From Apium graveolens (taxonomy: Eukaryota > Streptophyta > Magnoliopsida > Apiales > Apiaceae), in NCBI RefSeq assembly GCF_009905375.1, contig NC_133653.1, positions 91,065,671-91,129,670 on the forward strand: a DNA stretch of 64,000 bases. The letters run 5' to 3'. The notes under the pieces were generated by a model. It was not told where the DNA came from, did not search any database, and saw only the letters and a list, made by a program, of their open reading frames with translations. The position numbers were made by a program, and so were the translations under genes. Below, one piece after another: positions 33,108 through 45,889 of the stretch (its first letter is position 1; each line of letters starts with the position of its first letter).

Positions 33108-33325
33108 GGAGTCATAGATCCTCAAATGAATATTCAAATAATATTCATTAAATAATATAAACTGAGTCATAAGCCTTCGAATGAATATTCAAATAATATT
33201 CAATAAATAATACAAAAGGAGTCATAAGTCCTCGAATAATAATCGAAATAATATTCAATAAATAATGTAAAAGGAGTCATAAGTCCTCGAATAATATTCG
33301 AAATAATATTCAATAATAAAATAAA
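33108..33325. repeat. 55-bp minisatellite, four units, in the E5 3' LTR
   Basis: GGAGTCATA-like starts recur at 33108, 33163, 33218 and 33273, exactly 55 bp apart. Each is followed by a 'tcctcgaat' or 'ccttcgaat' block and AATATTCAAATAATATTC-like sequence. The copy at 42580-42797 is the same array in the other LTR. Confidence 0.85.
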
Positions 33326-33378
33326 GTTAAAGTTATCGAATAAACCTTATTCGATTAATAGTTTGGAAAACTATGACC

Positions 33379-33379
<1 letters not shown>

Positions 33380-33412
<33 letters not shown>
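33380..33412. repeat. TA-rich microsatellite in the E5 3' LTR
   Basis: A TA run with one AA interruption. It is about two bases longer than its partner at 42851-42882. Confidence 0.85.
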
Positions 33413-35506
33413 CCATATCCATATATATATGAAATCTACTCGGGATCCTCGACTCCCGGTTTTAGAAAATATTTTCACCTTTGGGTCCCTATACTAAGGG
33501 TATAAGCAAGTTACCGCTATCCTCTAGCATAGGTATTATCAAATGAACCAACAGATATATATTTCAAGAATATGAAACAGGCATGCATATATACCATATC
33601 ACATGCTACAATATATCGCAAGAATTTGCTAATAACAATCATGCATCTATCGCAAGATAATGCATATACACGTGTATTCATCACAACAACAGTATAACGG
33701 ATAGAATACTTGCCTGAGCGACTTGGGGGTGAGAAAGGCTCGGGACGAGTCTGATAACCTATAAACAACAAGTAAGTTGGAATTAAACCAAAATCACTTG
33801 TAAATCTATGCTTTAACTAACTTAGACTCTAATGCTAGTTTTGTGCTCACCGATTTGCTTAAGTCACTCGGGTACCCTCGGCTCCACCATTTTTAATAAT
33901 TTAACCTTTACGAGTTTTAAAGCGATTCCTTCGCGAATGACTTACCAACTGCCTAACACACTTACCATAAATGTTTCACACATTAAATAACCCTTTTTGG
34001 TCTTTAACCTACATTCCAAAGTAAGGCGAGGGAAAAAGTTTCGTTCGCGAAACGCCGTTACTTGAAACGGTCGTTTCTCCTAAACCGTAAATCGGAATCG
34101 AACGAACTACATATCAAAACGAAGCTCGTAACATGAGCTATCTAAACATGGCAGTGGTCACAATCTAGCAGGGGGTTCTCGGGTCCTAATGCTATGCACA
34201 AAAACAATCCAAAGAAAATCGGACGTTACGACGGCTATGTTTACGCGATTTCCAATTTTTAAACCATCCACAATCAACCCAAATCAACCTCAAATCCAAC
34301 ATACAACCATCCTCCATCCTTATCACATCATAACCACCCCAACCAATTCAATTTAATCTTTCATACTTATGCTTAAACTTAACTTTAATCATTCTTAAGT
34401 TCTTTTAAATCAAAACCACAATAATTACCATTCCATTCACTACCATACCAAATCTCAAACTCTAAATCATAACAACAACTACAATATCAACCCACTACTC
34501 AAAATCACCTTATAATATATATGAACCTAGGGTTTGGAAATGGTATACCTTCCTTGAAGTGGTGGGTGGAGCTAGGAAGCCTTAAGAAGCTTTGAGAAGC
34601 CTTAGGAAAGCTTGGATCTTCAAGAAAAACAAGAAAAGTTCAAGTTAAAAACTTGAAAACACTATTCATTGTCTTCTTCCTTGATTAAATGAAGAAGTTA
34701 GAGAAAGAATTAATGGCTTAAACTCATGATATAGCCATAACTAAGCATAAAGATGATTAGGGAATTTTCTTACCAATTTAGGATGCTTGGATCTTGATTT
34801 TGAAAAAAATCTTGCCTTTAAAAGTGTAAAAGCCGAGAGCTAAGATGAAGAACAAATGCCTTGGTTGTTTTTGATTTTTGATGAAATGATTTTGCTAGCT
34901 TGGTTGGCTTGATTTGTATTTGATTTAGTAAATTACTACCTTGCCCTTGAATTTGTGTGGTCCTTATTCAACCACACCTCCTTCCTTCCCATGTCATGCT
35001 TACCTCATCCTCATGATGTCATCCTTCCTTCCTTGTCTTCTTTCTATTGGTTGGATGACATCATTCCCATTAATCCCTTTGATTAACTTCCTAATCGTTT
35101 GCCTAATGACCGCTGATCTGTTATACGGTTCGCTTAACTTTCGTTCTCGTTTATCGTTTGAAGGATCATACCCGGGATCTTATTACTTAGGTTCCCTTAA
35201 CCTTTCTCAATACATTATATTCCTTTTTATGATCCTCTATCATAATCCTTTAATTTAAATCCTTTTTATCCTATTACCTTATACTCAATTCTCTCCGTAT
35301 CTTGTGGATTTCCGGGAAAAACCAAAGTGTTCGGAATTGGATTCTGACGATATTTACATACACTTATATACTTCATAGAGTACTAATAATATCCCAGAAT
35401 ATCCATAACAGAACCCCTACATAGTGTGGCGTGAAAAGTTTTCTCATTCAGCAAAAACACTATTCATAAGGGTTTCAAAAATTTCTCAAAAATTGGGGTT
35501 ATTACA

Positions 35507-35520
35507 GTCTCCCCTCCTTA
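35507..35520 (-). other. E5 polypurine tract
   Basis: On the minus strand AAGGAGGGGAGAC abuts the LTR start TGTAATAACCCC. Confidence 0.8.
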
Positions 35521-36250
35521 AAAGGATTCCGTCCCGGAATCAGATAGAAATAAATAGGGATACTTTCTTAGTATTGCACTTTCTAACTCTCAAGTCAATT
35601 TTCCCACATTGTGGTTCTACCATCAAACTCTGACTAGTTTGATAACCCTTCCCCTAAGCACTTGTCCCTTTTCGATCTATAACCCTTTCTGGTTGCTCCC
35701 TATAGGGTATGCCTGGTCGCATGCCTATGCGCTCATATGCCCCTATTTATCTGGCATCCGAATTACATTTTCTTAACATTGATACGTGAAACACGTTACG
35801 ACCTGCTACATGTTCGGGGTTAGGGCTAGCTCATATGCTAACTTCCCAAACGTCTTAATATATCCAAGGGTCCAACAAATTGTAGTCTTAGCTTTCCTTT
35901 CTTTCCGAACCTCATCAATCCTTTCCAAGGGGTACCTATAACATTACTAGGTCCCCTATTTCATACTCTTTATCCTTTCATGTCAAATCAACATACTTAT
36001 CATGTCCATCTTGGGCTACTACCAGCCGTCCTCTGATTAGATCTATCATATCCTTGGTCCTTTGGACTACTGCGGGTCCGAGCATCTTGCGCTCTACAAC
36101 TTCATCCTAACATAAGGGAGATCGACATTGTCTTCCCTCAAGGATCTCATAAGGCGATATCTCAATACTGACATATGATCTATTGTCATAAGAAAACTCA
36201 ATCCGCGTTATGTGATCATTCAAATTTCTTTCAAGTCTATTGCACAGACT
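35521..36250 (-). pseudogene. E5 integrase C-terminus and chromodomain, degenerate
   Basis: Minus-strand reading gives SIEISPYEILEGRQCRSPLC and the linker before the GPF region at about 36000-36190. Near 35530-35690 it gives a chromodomain ending in ELESAILRKYPYLF. Stops and frameshifts are frequent. The order and content match the C-terminal end of E1 and E3 pol, only more decayed. Confidence 0.65.
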
Positions 36251-38900
36251 CTCATTATAGCTTCTAGATTTATAGCTTTTGCTTCTTAATACCCATTCTT
36301 TTCCAGTTCGTAATCGCTACTACCTTCCGTTCCTAATATTATACTGGTTATACTTTTGCTCGCTAGCGTTCTATAACCCTTTATTAACCACGTCAACCTT
36401 AGTATCACGAATGTGTTTCCATTCCGAATACTACCACAACTTTACTACTCCTTTTTCAGCTGCTTCTATCTTTGGAAGCTTGATCAATCATATAGAAGTA
36501 AAGGAATTTGTTGAGAGATCACTATGATCATGAACACTTGTTATATCGCATAGTTAGTACAGAAGGTGGCCAGCCTTTAGTACTTGACAAGCAATTAAAC
36601 AATAGATGGTATCCTACTAGGCTTCTATCACACAGATAGATAGTCATTCGGCAATACCTCCCCTTTCTGGAAGGGTTGTTCTTCTCAGCTTACATGTAAT
36701 GAAAAGAAGAGAAAAGAACGAACTGAAGAGAATTATATATTCATAAAAAATTTTATTGCCATAATATATCTGGCTTGGAATCTACCTCTGAACTATAGAG
36801 GTTTGTCATAGGAGAACAAAACATATACGTATTTATATCAACATCAAGTATTATAGCATCGTATTTCACATGCCTAAATATTTTTGCCATTCCGTCCATC
36901 ATTCTATGGACCCATGCTCTTCCTCGAGCTTATACACAATCACCTTTGAAACTCCCTCGACATCGAAAATCGAATCTGGGATCTCATTCTATATATCACC
37001 GTTACTAGGATTCTATGCTTGTACCGCAACCTTCCTCGTATAATAATACGACTCTCTATTGATAAGAAAGAATAAATATTCACTAGGTAGATACTCTACT
37101 TAATTAGTCTATCAATGATAACTTATACACTACCACGACCTGATTAGTGGTACTCAATCTCAATACCCATTCCAATACAACTCTCACGGTTGTAATCAGC
37201 TCACTACTCGCAGAATCATTGCTGCCTTACTATGGTCCACCACTGACCTACTGTCGTTATTCACTTTTCCATAAAATCTTAATATCTAACCATACGGAGT
37301 CCATACATGTCGTATCAAATCATTCTAAGGAGGTAACATAATCACCATTCCTGATTCATGAAGAACACTCCTGATCCTGACATACATACATGACATGAAG
37401 CAGATAAAATTGCAAAAGAGTTTCGCTTAAAGCAATGATAGCAGGTTAATACCATTCTTAATCATATGCCTTCAATTGAAGACTTAACTCAAAGGTTCGT
37501 TTAGTCCTTTTGAAACATGGTCCAGGCTCATTCTCAAGATAGGATCTTCTAAGATAGATAGCCCGTTTATGGCGATTACACGAATTAAACCTTTACCAAC
37601 TACTATTACGGTTGGGTATTGCACAGTCATCAGAAGGAATGTCAATCTTCCAAACCATAATTCAACCTTCACATTTTTAACCATCAACACTGTATTCTTT
37701 TGGCACACACGCCTATAATTATCCACTTACCTTTAAAGTGTCGGCCACCTCTTTGGCCTTTCCTGATAGTAAAATTTCCTTACAGTCAATGTCACATTAA
37801 CCACCTCCAAATAAATTTCTACCTTATTTCAATCACAGCTTATGTGAAAATGCTTTCCTTAAAATCTGATGAGTAAAAAAAAAAAATCACTATTTTTCCA
37901 TAAGTTATTGCCTCAGTCTTTTAGAGATTAATCACTGTCATGACTGACTCTCAATCATAATTAGAACATCTTTTATCTTAAGTCCTAATTGCCCTGAATA
38001 ATTTCGACCATTACTGGTTCGATCCATACTTTCTCGTGGTTTAACACGTGCCCCACTTGGCAACATTATAATTACGTCATATTTCCTTTATCAACATTTC
38101 TATTCTTGAGAATTTTGAATATTACCTTTCTCCTTGTAAAACCTCTAAGGTTATCCTTGATTCGTTCCTCCTGTATTCCCTAGATACAGGGCATATCAAC
38201 ATACCCTTTACTAATACTAGAACCATTATCTATATGTTTCTGAAAAATTTTCTCCACTGATACTTAAAGGTTGTTATTACCTTAACCCTTTCCAATTCAT
38301 ACTGTCAAAACTCATACTATCCCTATTAAGGGTGAAATGCCAACCTTTATGCATTCCCCTAGGATTCATTTTAAGTTACCGATGTTCTATCCTTAATTCC
38401 ACCTTTAAAAGGTACCTGCATCCTTCCACGAATAAATCAAGTCATATATCCTTGATAGATTATCTTATTCATCAATCCCACCTCGATAGTCTATACCTAA
38501 CTTCATAATAGCATCCTTATTCAAATTGAGGTCAATCCCTATGGCCTCCAAAAGATAACAATGGTCATTCGCTTTTCTTTCCTGATTTGGTAATGATAAC
38601 ATGGATGTTCTGGAAGATATTGGTCATGTTCAACGTGAATTTCTTCTTAATAATTCCTTATTTACTTTTGTTGTTTATCTCAACAGTCATCTCAATGTTG
38701 GGATATCTCTCATACCTGGCGTCTCCCTTTCTGGGTATCGAGCCACCGTTCTTACATTTCGCATTCTTGAAGGTCACTTCCTTCATCCAATTTTCCTACC
38801 TTCTTACTTTCTTGTCTCCTTAGTCTATCCGCGTCTTATTATTTATCCTTCGAACTATCTCAAGGTTTCCTTGAATCCTCCCAACTTACTAGGGATAAAA
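36251..38900 (-). pseudogene. E5 interior, decayed, presumed PR-RT-IN remains
   Basis: By position this should hold the rest of gag, protease, RT and the front of integrase. I could not find an intact catalytic motif in any frame on either strand. The only longer minus-strand frame (37484-37726) shows no clear domain. Sequence divergence or replacement is strong here. Confidence 0.35.
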
Positions 38901-39480
38901 TATATGTATCTCTTATGCCTTCACCCAGCAATTTTAACTCATGGTGAATCACCCTCATCCTGACGATTACATACTTTTCTATTTCTATTGCTACGAGTCT
39001 TTAGGGTTTCCTCATACCCAACTCCCTTATCATTATTTCATGAACCAACCCATCATAAGCATCGATTTCAAACATCCCGTCATTCTGGATTCGTGTCCTC
39101 AGAACGAATCTTGATAATCTTTACAACTTAGATTCATAATTCATCATACTCGTCTGCCTTTGTTCTGGCTCTAAAGCTTTTACACTATTTCCATAACCTT
39201 GGGAAGTACTTTCCCGAAAACAACTTACTGAACTTAAATCAGTTTATCATAACCTCTGGCTTCGTGCCTTCCTTGGCCTTTTACCAGCGGGTGGTCTCTC
39301 TCTTAGGAGGGTAAGTGACAAAAACACTCTTTTGTGATTCGTCAATTATTTAAAATCTCAAATGATTCCTGCATTTCCTTTAGCCAGGCTCTTGCCTCGA
39401 CTGGGTCAGCTTGTTCCTTGGAACTCTGAGAGCTTAGCGATTTAAAGGTCCTGAAAGAATTTCTCACCGCATTGTTTCCT
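38901..39480 (-). pseudogene. E5 gag island
   Basis: On the minus strand, FKSLSSQSSKEQADPVEARA, WLKEMQESFEIL and a later GKYFPR block near 39190 (all with frameshifts) are the retrotransposon gag capsid region of Tekay-type elements. It lies downstream, in element direction, of an RNase H and integrase fragment, which reverses the usual order. Confidence 0.6.
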
Positions 39481-39759
39481 CAGGGTGGTGGGTGGGAATA
39501 ATAGTCTAAGTTCTGTCTAGAAAGGGCCATAAATTATCATATAGGAGTACCGTCTCAGGTCTCCTTTCCTTACTCGACTTCTGTTTCTTAAGTCTGAACA
39601 TTTCCTCCTCCTCCCCATAATCGGGGTCATCCTTCATATTTTAAATCCTCATTTTCACTTCATTATGTTATGGGTTCTTTCTATCTTGATGGCGACCTCC
39701 CGGACTATCACGTTCAGGGTTTGCTCTAAATCTTATTCCTCAAACTAGCTGTCATCTAA

Positions 39760-40585
39760 GATCTCATCCTTAAGCTCTTGAACATTTGGAACCCAAATTC
39801 TGTAGGAATACCTCATTATTCCCTTATCATCTTTCTCGGTATTAATCTCATATTTATTTGTTGGCTCTCTACCTTCATTCATCACCTTTACTGGCACAAT
39901 ATGTTCTTTTCCAATAATTCGGGCTGTATTGCTATCTCAAATAGCTTTTCGGTACCGGCTCCGGTTACCTTCACTACTATTTCCATTTTCTCAAAATCTC
40001 TTATAAACTCTCCAAAAGACATTATCATCTTGAGTCTCTCCTTTTTTACTAAGGGCATCAGCCACCATATTGGCTTTCCCCGAATGATAAAGAATCTCCC
40101 AATCATAATTCTTGATTAGCTCTAACCGCCTCCTCTGGCGTATGTTGAGCTCTTTCTACGCAAAATGTACTAGAGCTCCTATGGTTTGTGTAAATCTCGC
40201 ACTTCTATCCATACAAGTAGTGCCTCCAATATTTAGGGCAAACCTATTGCCACGAGCCCAAGCTCATGGGTGGGGATATCGAATTTTATATTCCCTTAAT
40301 TGTCTTCACGCGTACGCGATTACCTTGCTGTGCTGTATAAGAAGCACCCTAATTCCTTATGCGAAGCGTCACTTACAAATCACAAAATCTTCTTTTCCAT
40401 CCGGCAACGCCAGCATAGGGGCCATCACCAACCTCTGCTTCAGTTCTTGAAAGCTGTTCTCGCATTTCTCTGTCCATTCGAACTTCTCAGTCTTACGAGT
40501 AAGCCGCGTTAAAGGGGCTACTATCTTTACAAACTTGAACGAACCTCCGGTAGTGACCGACCAATCCTACCTCTGGTAGTCGACC
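39760..40585 (-). pseudogene. E5 RT end, RNase H and integrase start, displaced
   Basis: The minus strand near 40520-40575 reads GHYRRFVQ and then, across frameshifts, the KTEKFEWTEKCENSFQEL region (about 40440-40490). RNase H remnants include YWRHYLYG (about 40210) and the end block KERLKMIMSFGEF (about 40000-40040). DDKGIMRYSYRIWVPNVQEL near 39780-39830 is the start of integrase. The same region in E1 is at 3600-4430. Here it begins only about 430 bp after the PBS, with gag after it. Confidence 0.65.
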
Positions 40586-40599
40586 TAACCATGGTCATC

Positions 40600-40990
40600 A
40601 ATTCATCAGTGGTCCTTTATCCAATCTTGTCAGGATCCTCCTTGGGATCCTCCTCAACAACTATCCCTTCTAGGACAACCTCCTCAACCGCTACATCTTC
40701 AATATCAGCATCATCCGGTCCTGCATTAGGACGCTCTATTGGATCCACAATCTGATCTCCGGTTAGTAATAAAACATCATCGCGCTGTTGCTCCTCAACC
40801 TCAGGGTTCGGAGTCCCGCTACCATCTACGATAACGAACTACGCTTCTATCACGATATTTATAAGGGTTCCCATAAGGGTTTTAACTGTCAGTGCTACGT
40901 TAGGTAGCCCGACTATGAACTTGGCAAGAGTTCTTATTATCTTAGTTAACTTATTATCTTAACGTCCCATCATCTCTGAGGTTTATAACG
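40600..40990 (-). pseudogene. E5 acidic leader ORF remnant
   Basis: On the minus strand about 40620-40780 reads GPDDADIEDVAVEEVVLEGI followed by VVEEDPKEDPDKIG, then a stop. It is strongly acidic and sits between the PBS and the first pol fragment. It corresponds in position and composition to the E1 leader ORF at 1981-2661. Confidence 0.45.
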
Positions 40991-40994
40991 CTTA

Positions 40995-41006
40995 GCTCTG
41001 ATACCA
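40995..41006 (-). other. E5 primer binding site (initiator tRNA-Met)
   Basis: On the minus strand TGGTATCAGAGC, four bases after the 5' LTR; a perfect match to the common plant tRNA-iMet site. Confidence 0.92.
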
Positions 41007-41010
41007 TTTC

Positions 41011-42850
41011 TGTAACACCCCCAGACCCGGGGTCGGGGATCCGGGTCGTTACGGTCTTTCTTTCCACAATATCACTTCACTTAATTAATAATAATAACCT
41101 TATGCTGTGACCCCACACTAACACACACCACAACCCGTTATAGTCTCAGAGATGAAATTGAAATAAGTACAAGTCTTTGAATCCACAATTTAAAATTATT
41201 ACAACCCAAAACGATTACTTGATAATTTACAGTTAATTGCCATTATCTGCCACAAGTTATAATTATACATAATTTGATTCTCAAAAGTAGATGGTCTGAA
41301 CTACAATGGATCTACCTCTGCAGCTATAGCAGCTACAACATCATCGGGAAGACGCGGGGCGCTTCCCACGCGCTTGCGCTGGGTCTGCTGGAGTCTGGCC
41401 ATCTCTCCTAACTGTTGTTGTGTGATGAAGAAATAAAGCAAGAGTGAGCCTTACAGCTCGCAAGATAATATGTATAGTGATAACAATAATATAAGTATCT
41501 AAATGGATACTTGATAGCATCTCTATCATATGCAAGATAATTACTTACTAGATATAAGTAAAAACAAGGAATGAAGTTACCAATACTTCACCACACTTAT
41601 ATCATATATAAAGCTACTTGAACTGCCACCGTTCAAAGTATTATAGGTTTTAAGAAAAACATCCCATAGATGAGACCACAAGTTAAGACTTGAATAGATT
41701 CAATCTTTGAAAGATTATTGAATGAAAAAGTTATGAGATGCTTTATTTAGTCCCGGTATATATATATCCACATATATATACCCCTTTAAACATTTCCTGG
41801 AACCTCTGTTATGTAAAGTATGAACAGAGTTTGAAACATCCAATGAATTTTGGAAAGGAAAAGAATTTTGGCATAAACCCGATATCTCGCTGATCAGGCA
41901 AAGATACCAATAAGTAACCTTTTCTACTGTAGATGGATGAATTCCTCACCGGTCATCACCCTGGCCGCATTAGGACCTCGCGCTAGACCGTACCCCGGCC
42001 CCTCACGCGTTGATGGACTGCCACCCAACCACTTACACAATAATAGACCGTACCCCGGCCTGTCGCTTATGCCGACTCAATCAAATGGACTTACTTCCCG
42101 AACATTGGGCAAGTAATCAAATTGTTTTCTCAAAACAGCAACCTCGTTGCGAATATAAAATACACCACAGAGCCGGATTCCCCAGGTTTTGAGCGAGTAT
42201 TTAAATCCCCTTAAAAGGAAGATCTTAAATATAAAAAAAAAAAGAGTTTTGGGATCCGCTCTGACTTTTACAAATCATCTTGAAGATTCGAAAACACTTT
42301 AAAGAGTGTTTGGAGTAAAGCTGATTTAATGAAGTAAATCAGTCCCCAGAATATTTAGAAAATGACTGAATATTATTATTTAAATAATATTCCCATAAAG
42401 AATAGTCTTTATAAAAATAATTGAAGTAGAAGTATTAAAATTTATACTTGAAACGAGTATTAAATAACCAAAGATATACTTATATGAAAGTATTATCTTT
42501 ATTTGAATAATCGAAAATAAGTTTGATTATTAACACCTTATTCTTTAATAAAATAAAGAATGTATTTCAGCAAATAATCGGAGTCATAGATCCTCAAATG
42601 AATATTCAAATAATATTCATTAAATAATATAAACTGAGTCATAAGCCTTCGAATGAATATTCAAATAATATTCAATAAATAATACAAAAGGAGTCATAAG
42701 TCCTCGAATAATAATCGAAATAATATTCAATAAATAATGTAAAAGGAGTCATAAGTCCTCGAATAATATTCGAAATAATATTCAATAATAAAATAAAGTT
42801 AAAGTTATCGAATAAACCTTATTCGATTAATAGTTTGGAAAACTATGACC

Positions 42851-42882
<32 letters not shown>

Positions 42883-44976
42883 CCATATCCATATATATAT
42901 GAAATCTACTCGGGATCCTCGACTCCCGGTTTTAGAAAATATTTTCACCTTTGGGTCCCTATACTAAGGGTATAAGCAAGTTACCGCTATCCTCTAGCAT
43001 AGGTATTATCAAATGAACCAACAGATATATATTTCAAGAATATGAAACAGGCATGCATATATACCATATCACATGCTACAATATATCGCAAGAATTTGCT
43101 AATAACAATCATGCATCTATCGCAAGATAATGCATATACACGTGTATTCATCACAACAACAATATAACGGATAGAATACTTGCCTGAGCGACTTGGGGGT
43201 GAGAAAGGCTCGGGACGAGTCTGATAACCTATAAACAACAAGTAAGTTGGAATTAAACCAAATTCACTTGTAAATCTATGCTTTAACTAACTTAGACTCT
43301 AATGCTAGTTTTGCGCTCACCGATTTGCTTAAGTCATTCGGGTACCCTCGGCTCCACCATTTTTAATAATTTAACCTTTACGAGTTTTAAAGCGATTCCT
43401 TCGCGAATGACTTACCAACTGCCTAACACACTTACCATAAATGTTTCACACATTAAATAACCCTTTTTGGTCTTTAACCTACATTCCAAAGTAAGGCGAG
43501 GGAAAAAGTTTCGTTCGCGAAACGCCGTTACTTGAAACGGTCGTTTCTCCTAAACCGTAAATCGGAATCGAACGAACTACAAATCAAAACGAAGCTCGTA
43601 ACATGAGCTATCTAAACATGGCAGTGGTCACAATCTAGCAGGGGGTTCTCGGGTCCTAATGCTATGCACAAAAACAGTCCAAAGAAAATCGGACGTTACG
43701 ACGGCTATGTTTACGCGATTTCCAATTTTTAAACCATCCACAATCAACCCAAATCAACCTCAAATCCAACATACAACCATCCTCCATCCTTATCACATCA
43801 TAACCACCCCAACCAATTCAATTTAATCTTTCATACTTATGCTTAAACTTAACTTTAATCATTCTTAAGTTCTTTTAAATCAAAACCACAATAATTACCA
43901 TTCCATTCACTACCATACCAAATCTCAAACTCTAAATCATAACAACAACTACAATATCAACCCACTACTCAAAATCACCTTATAATATATATGAACCTAG
44001 GGTTTGGAAATGGTATACCTTCCTTGAAGTGGTGGGTGGAGCTAGGAAGCCTTAAGAAGCTTTGAGAAGCCTTAGGAAAGCTTGGATCTTCAAGAAAAAC
44101 AAGAAAAGTTCAAGTTAAAAACTTGAAAACACTATTCATTGTCTTCTTCCTTGATTAAATGAAGAAGTTAGAGAAAGAATTAATGGCTTAAACTCATGAT
44201 ATAGCCATAACTAAGCATAAAGATGATTAGGGAATTTTCTTACCAATTTAGGATGCTTGGATCTTGATTTTGAAAAAAATCTTGCCTTTAAAAGTGTAAA
44301 AGCCGAGAGCTAAGATGAAGAACAAATGCCTTGGTTGTTTTTGATTTTTGATGAAATGATTTTGCTAGCTTGGTTGGCTTGATTTGTATTTGATTTAGTA
44401 AATTACTACCTTGCCCTTGAATTTGTGTGGTCCTTATTCAACCACACCTCCTTCCTTCCCATGTCATGCTTACCTCATCCTCATGATGTCATCCTTCCTT
44501 CCTTGTCTTCTTTCTATTGGTTGGATGACATCATTCCCATTAATCCCTTTGATTAACTTCCTAATCGTTTGCCTAATGACCGCTGATCTATTATACGGTT
44601 CGCTTAACTTTCGTTCTCGTTTATCGTTTGAAGGATCATACCCGGGATCTTATTACTTAGGTTCCCTTAACCTTTCTCAATACATTATATTCCTTTTTAT
44701 GATCCTCTATCATAATCCTTTAATTTAAATCCTTTTTATCCTGTTACCTTATACTCAATTCTCTCCGTATCTTGTGGATTTCCGGGAAAAACCAAAGTGT
44801 TCGGAATTGGATTCTGACGATATTTACATACACTTATATACTTCATAGAGTACTAATAATATCCCAGAATATCCATAACAGAACCCCTACATAGTGTGGC
44901 GTGAAAAGTTTTCTCATTCAGCAAAAACACTATTCATAAGGGTTTCAAAAATTTCTCAAAAATTGGGGTTATTACA
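41011..44976 (-). repeat. E5 5' LTR (3966 bp)
   Basis: Partner of 31541-35506 with the same ends. Differences noted by eye include 42018, 42559, 43162, 43263, 43314, 43337, 43583, 43677, 44589 and 44743 (approximate), plus two extra A near 42240 and one TA unit fewer near 42870. Confidence 0.95.
42580..42797. repeat. 55-bp minisatellite in the E5 5' LTR
   Basis: Same four-unit array as 33108-33325. Confidence 0.85.
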
Positions 44977-45889
44977 ATAAGATTGGATTTTGGTTCAACT
45001 GGAGTAGCTTTCTTCCATAACAGCTTCTTCTATCAGCAATTGTCATCTTTTCCAAATTAACTTGATCATAATTTGCTATTTCTTCTGTAGCTTGCTGTTC
45101 TTCATTCTGAACAACTTGAGCAGTGTCAGAGGTTATTTTAGATTCTTCAATTATCTTTCTTCTCTTCAGAATTTGAACAGTTTCATCTTCTATCAAATCA
45201 GCATCATGCATTGTAGTTTGATAGACTGGAATGGAAGAACTTATCTTTTTCTCAATCTTTAAAGGTTCACTAACCTTTTCTTTTCCTTTTGACTTAGGAT
45301 CAATCTCAGTTTGTGATCTAGTCTTGGACTTTGAAGTCTCAGAATTTGACTTTTCCCTGATCATAATGCCTTTTTCCTTAGGCCTTGGAGGTTTCTTTGC
45401 ATCAGAAGCTTTAGACTTAATATCTGTCATCTCAGCAACAAATCTAGTTTCTTCCTCATTGAGAGCTTCCAAATCCATTCCTGGATTTTGTTTCAGAAAT
45501 AATCTTCTAGCTATCTCCTCATCAAGTGTCTGGATTTTAGGATTTTTGTAATAAACAGTAGTCTGCTTCCCTTTTAGCTTCAGAGTTTGTAAAAACTTCT
45601 GAGAGTCTTTAGATCCTGACTGAATCAGAATATCAGAACTTGACATCAAACTTTGTTTATCAGAACTTGACTTCAGACTTTTAGCATTCACAGCATCAGA
45701 ACTTGACTTGTTCTGTGTAGAAGATTTTCCTTGAACATTTTCTTGACCTCTACTCTTATCAGAGTTTCCCTGGTCATCACCTTTATCATCCTTTTTCTTC
45801 AGTATTTCAGTACGTGAGCATTTGGACTTAACTACCTTCTCCCCCCTTTTTGGCATTATCAGGAAGTAAGAGAGAAAGAAGAAGTTCAA
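44977..45889 (-). pseudogene. E4 extra ORF, middle part
   Basis: An open minus-strand frame of about 290 codons contains MPKRGEKVVKSKCSRTEILK, a Ser/Lys/Gln-rich stretch and the basic PKEKGIMIREKSNSETSKSK. It ends at the E5 insertion after EKMTIADRRSCYGRKLLQLN. It overlaps the end of the N-terminal part in a different frame at an A5-G6 run (about 45840-45852). One base more or less there would join the two. Low complexity and charged; no membrane segment beyond a short hydrophobic run created by upstream reading. Confidence 0.7.

Larger units (their letters stand above)
31541..35506 (-). repeat. E5 3' LTR (3966 bp)
   Basis: On the plus strand it runs from TGTAACACCCCCAGACCCGG to TTGGGGTTATTACA. 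It includes a 55-bp minisatellite (33108-33325) and a TA-rich run (33380-33412). ORFs at 32540-32722, 33517-33771 and 34941-35258 recur in the other copy only because the LTRs are identical; none shows a domain. Confidence 0.95.
31541..44976 (-). mobile_element. E5: long-LTR Tekay-like element with dead interior, TSD ATAAG
   Basis: Target duplications ATAAG at 31536-31540 and 44977-44981. Both LTRs are 3966 bp and by eye differ at about 10 sites plus two small length changes in A and TA runs. The PBS (40995-41006) and polypurine tract (35507-35520) are intact, so the cis signals are complete. The 5504-bp interior carries only broken islands of gag and pol in an unusual order. It looks like a recently inserted non-autonomous derivative. 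Confidence 0.93.

Noticed and set aside
33108..33325. CRISPR-like array
   Set aside because: Units are contiguous AT-rich 55-bp repeats without unique spacers, inside a plant LTR.
34941..35258. 105-codon ORF with hydrophobic segments, identical in both E5 LTRs (also 44411-44728)
   Set aside because: Conserved only because the LTRs are near-identical copies. The frame is antisense to the element and has no recognisable domain.
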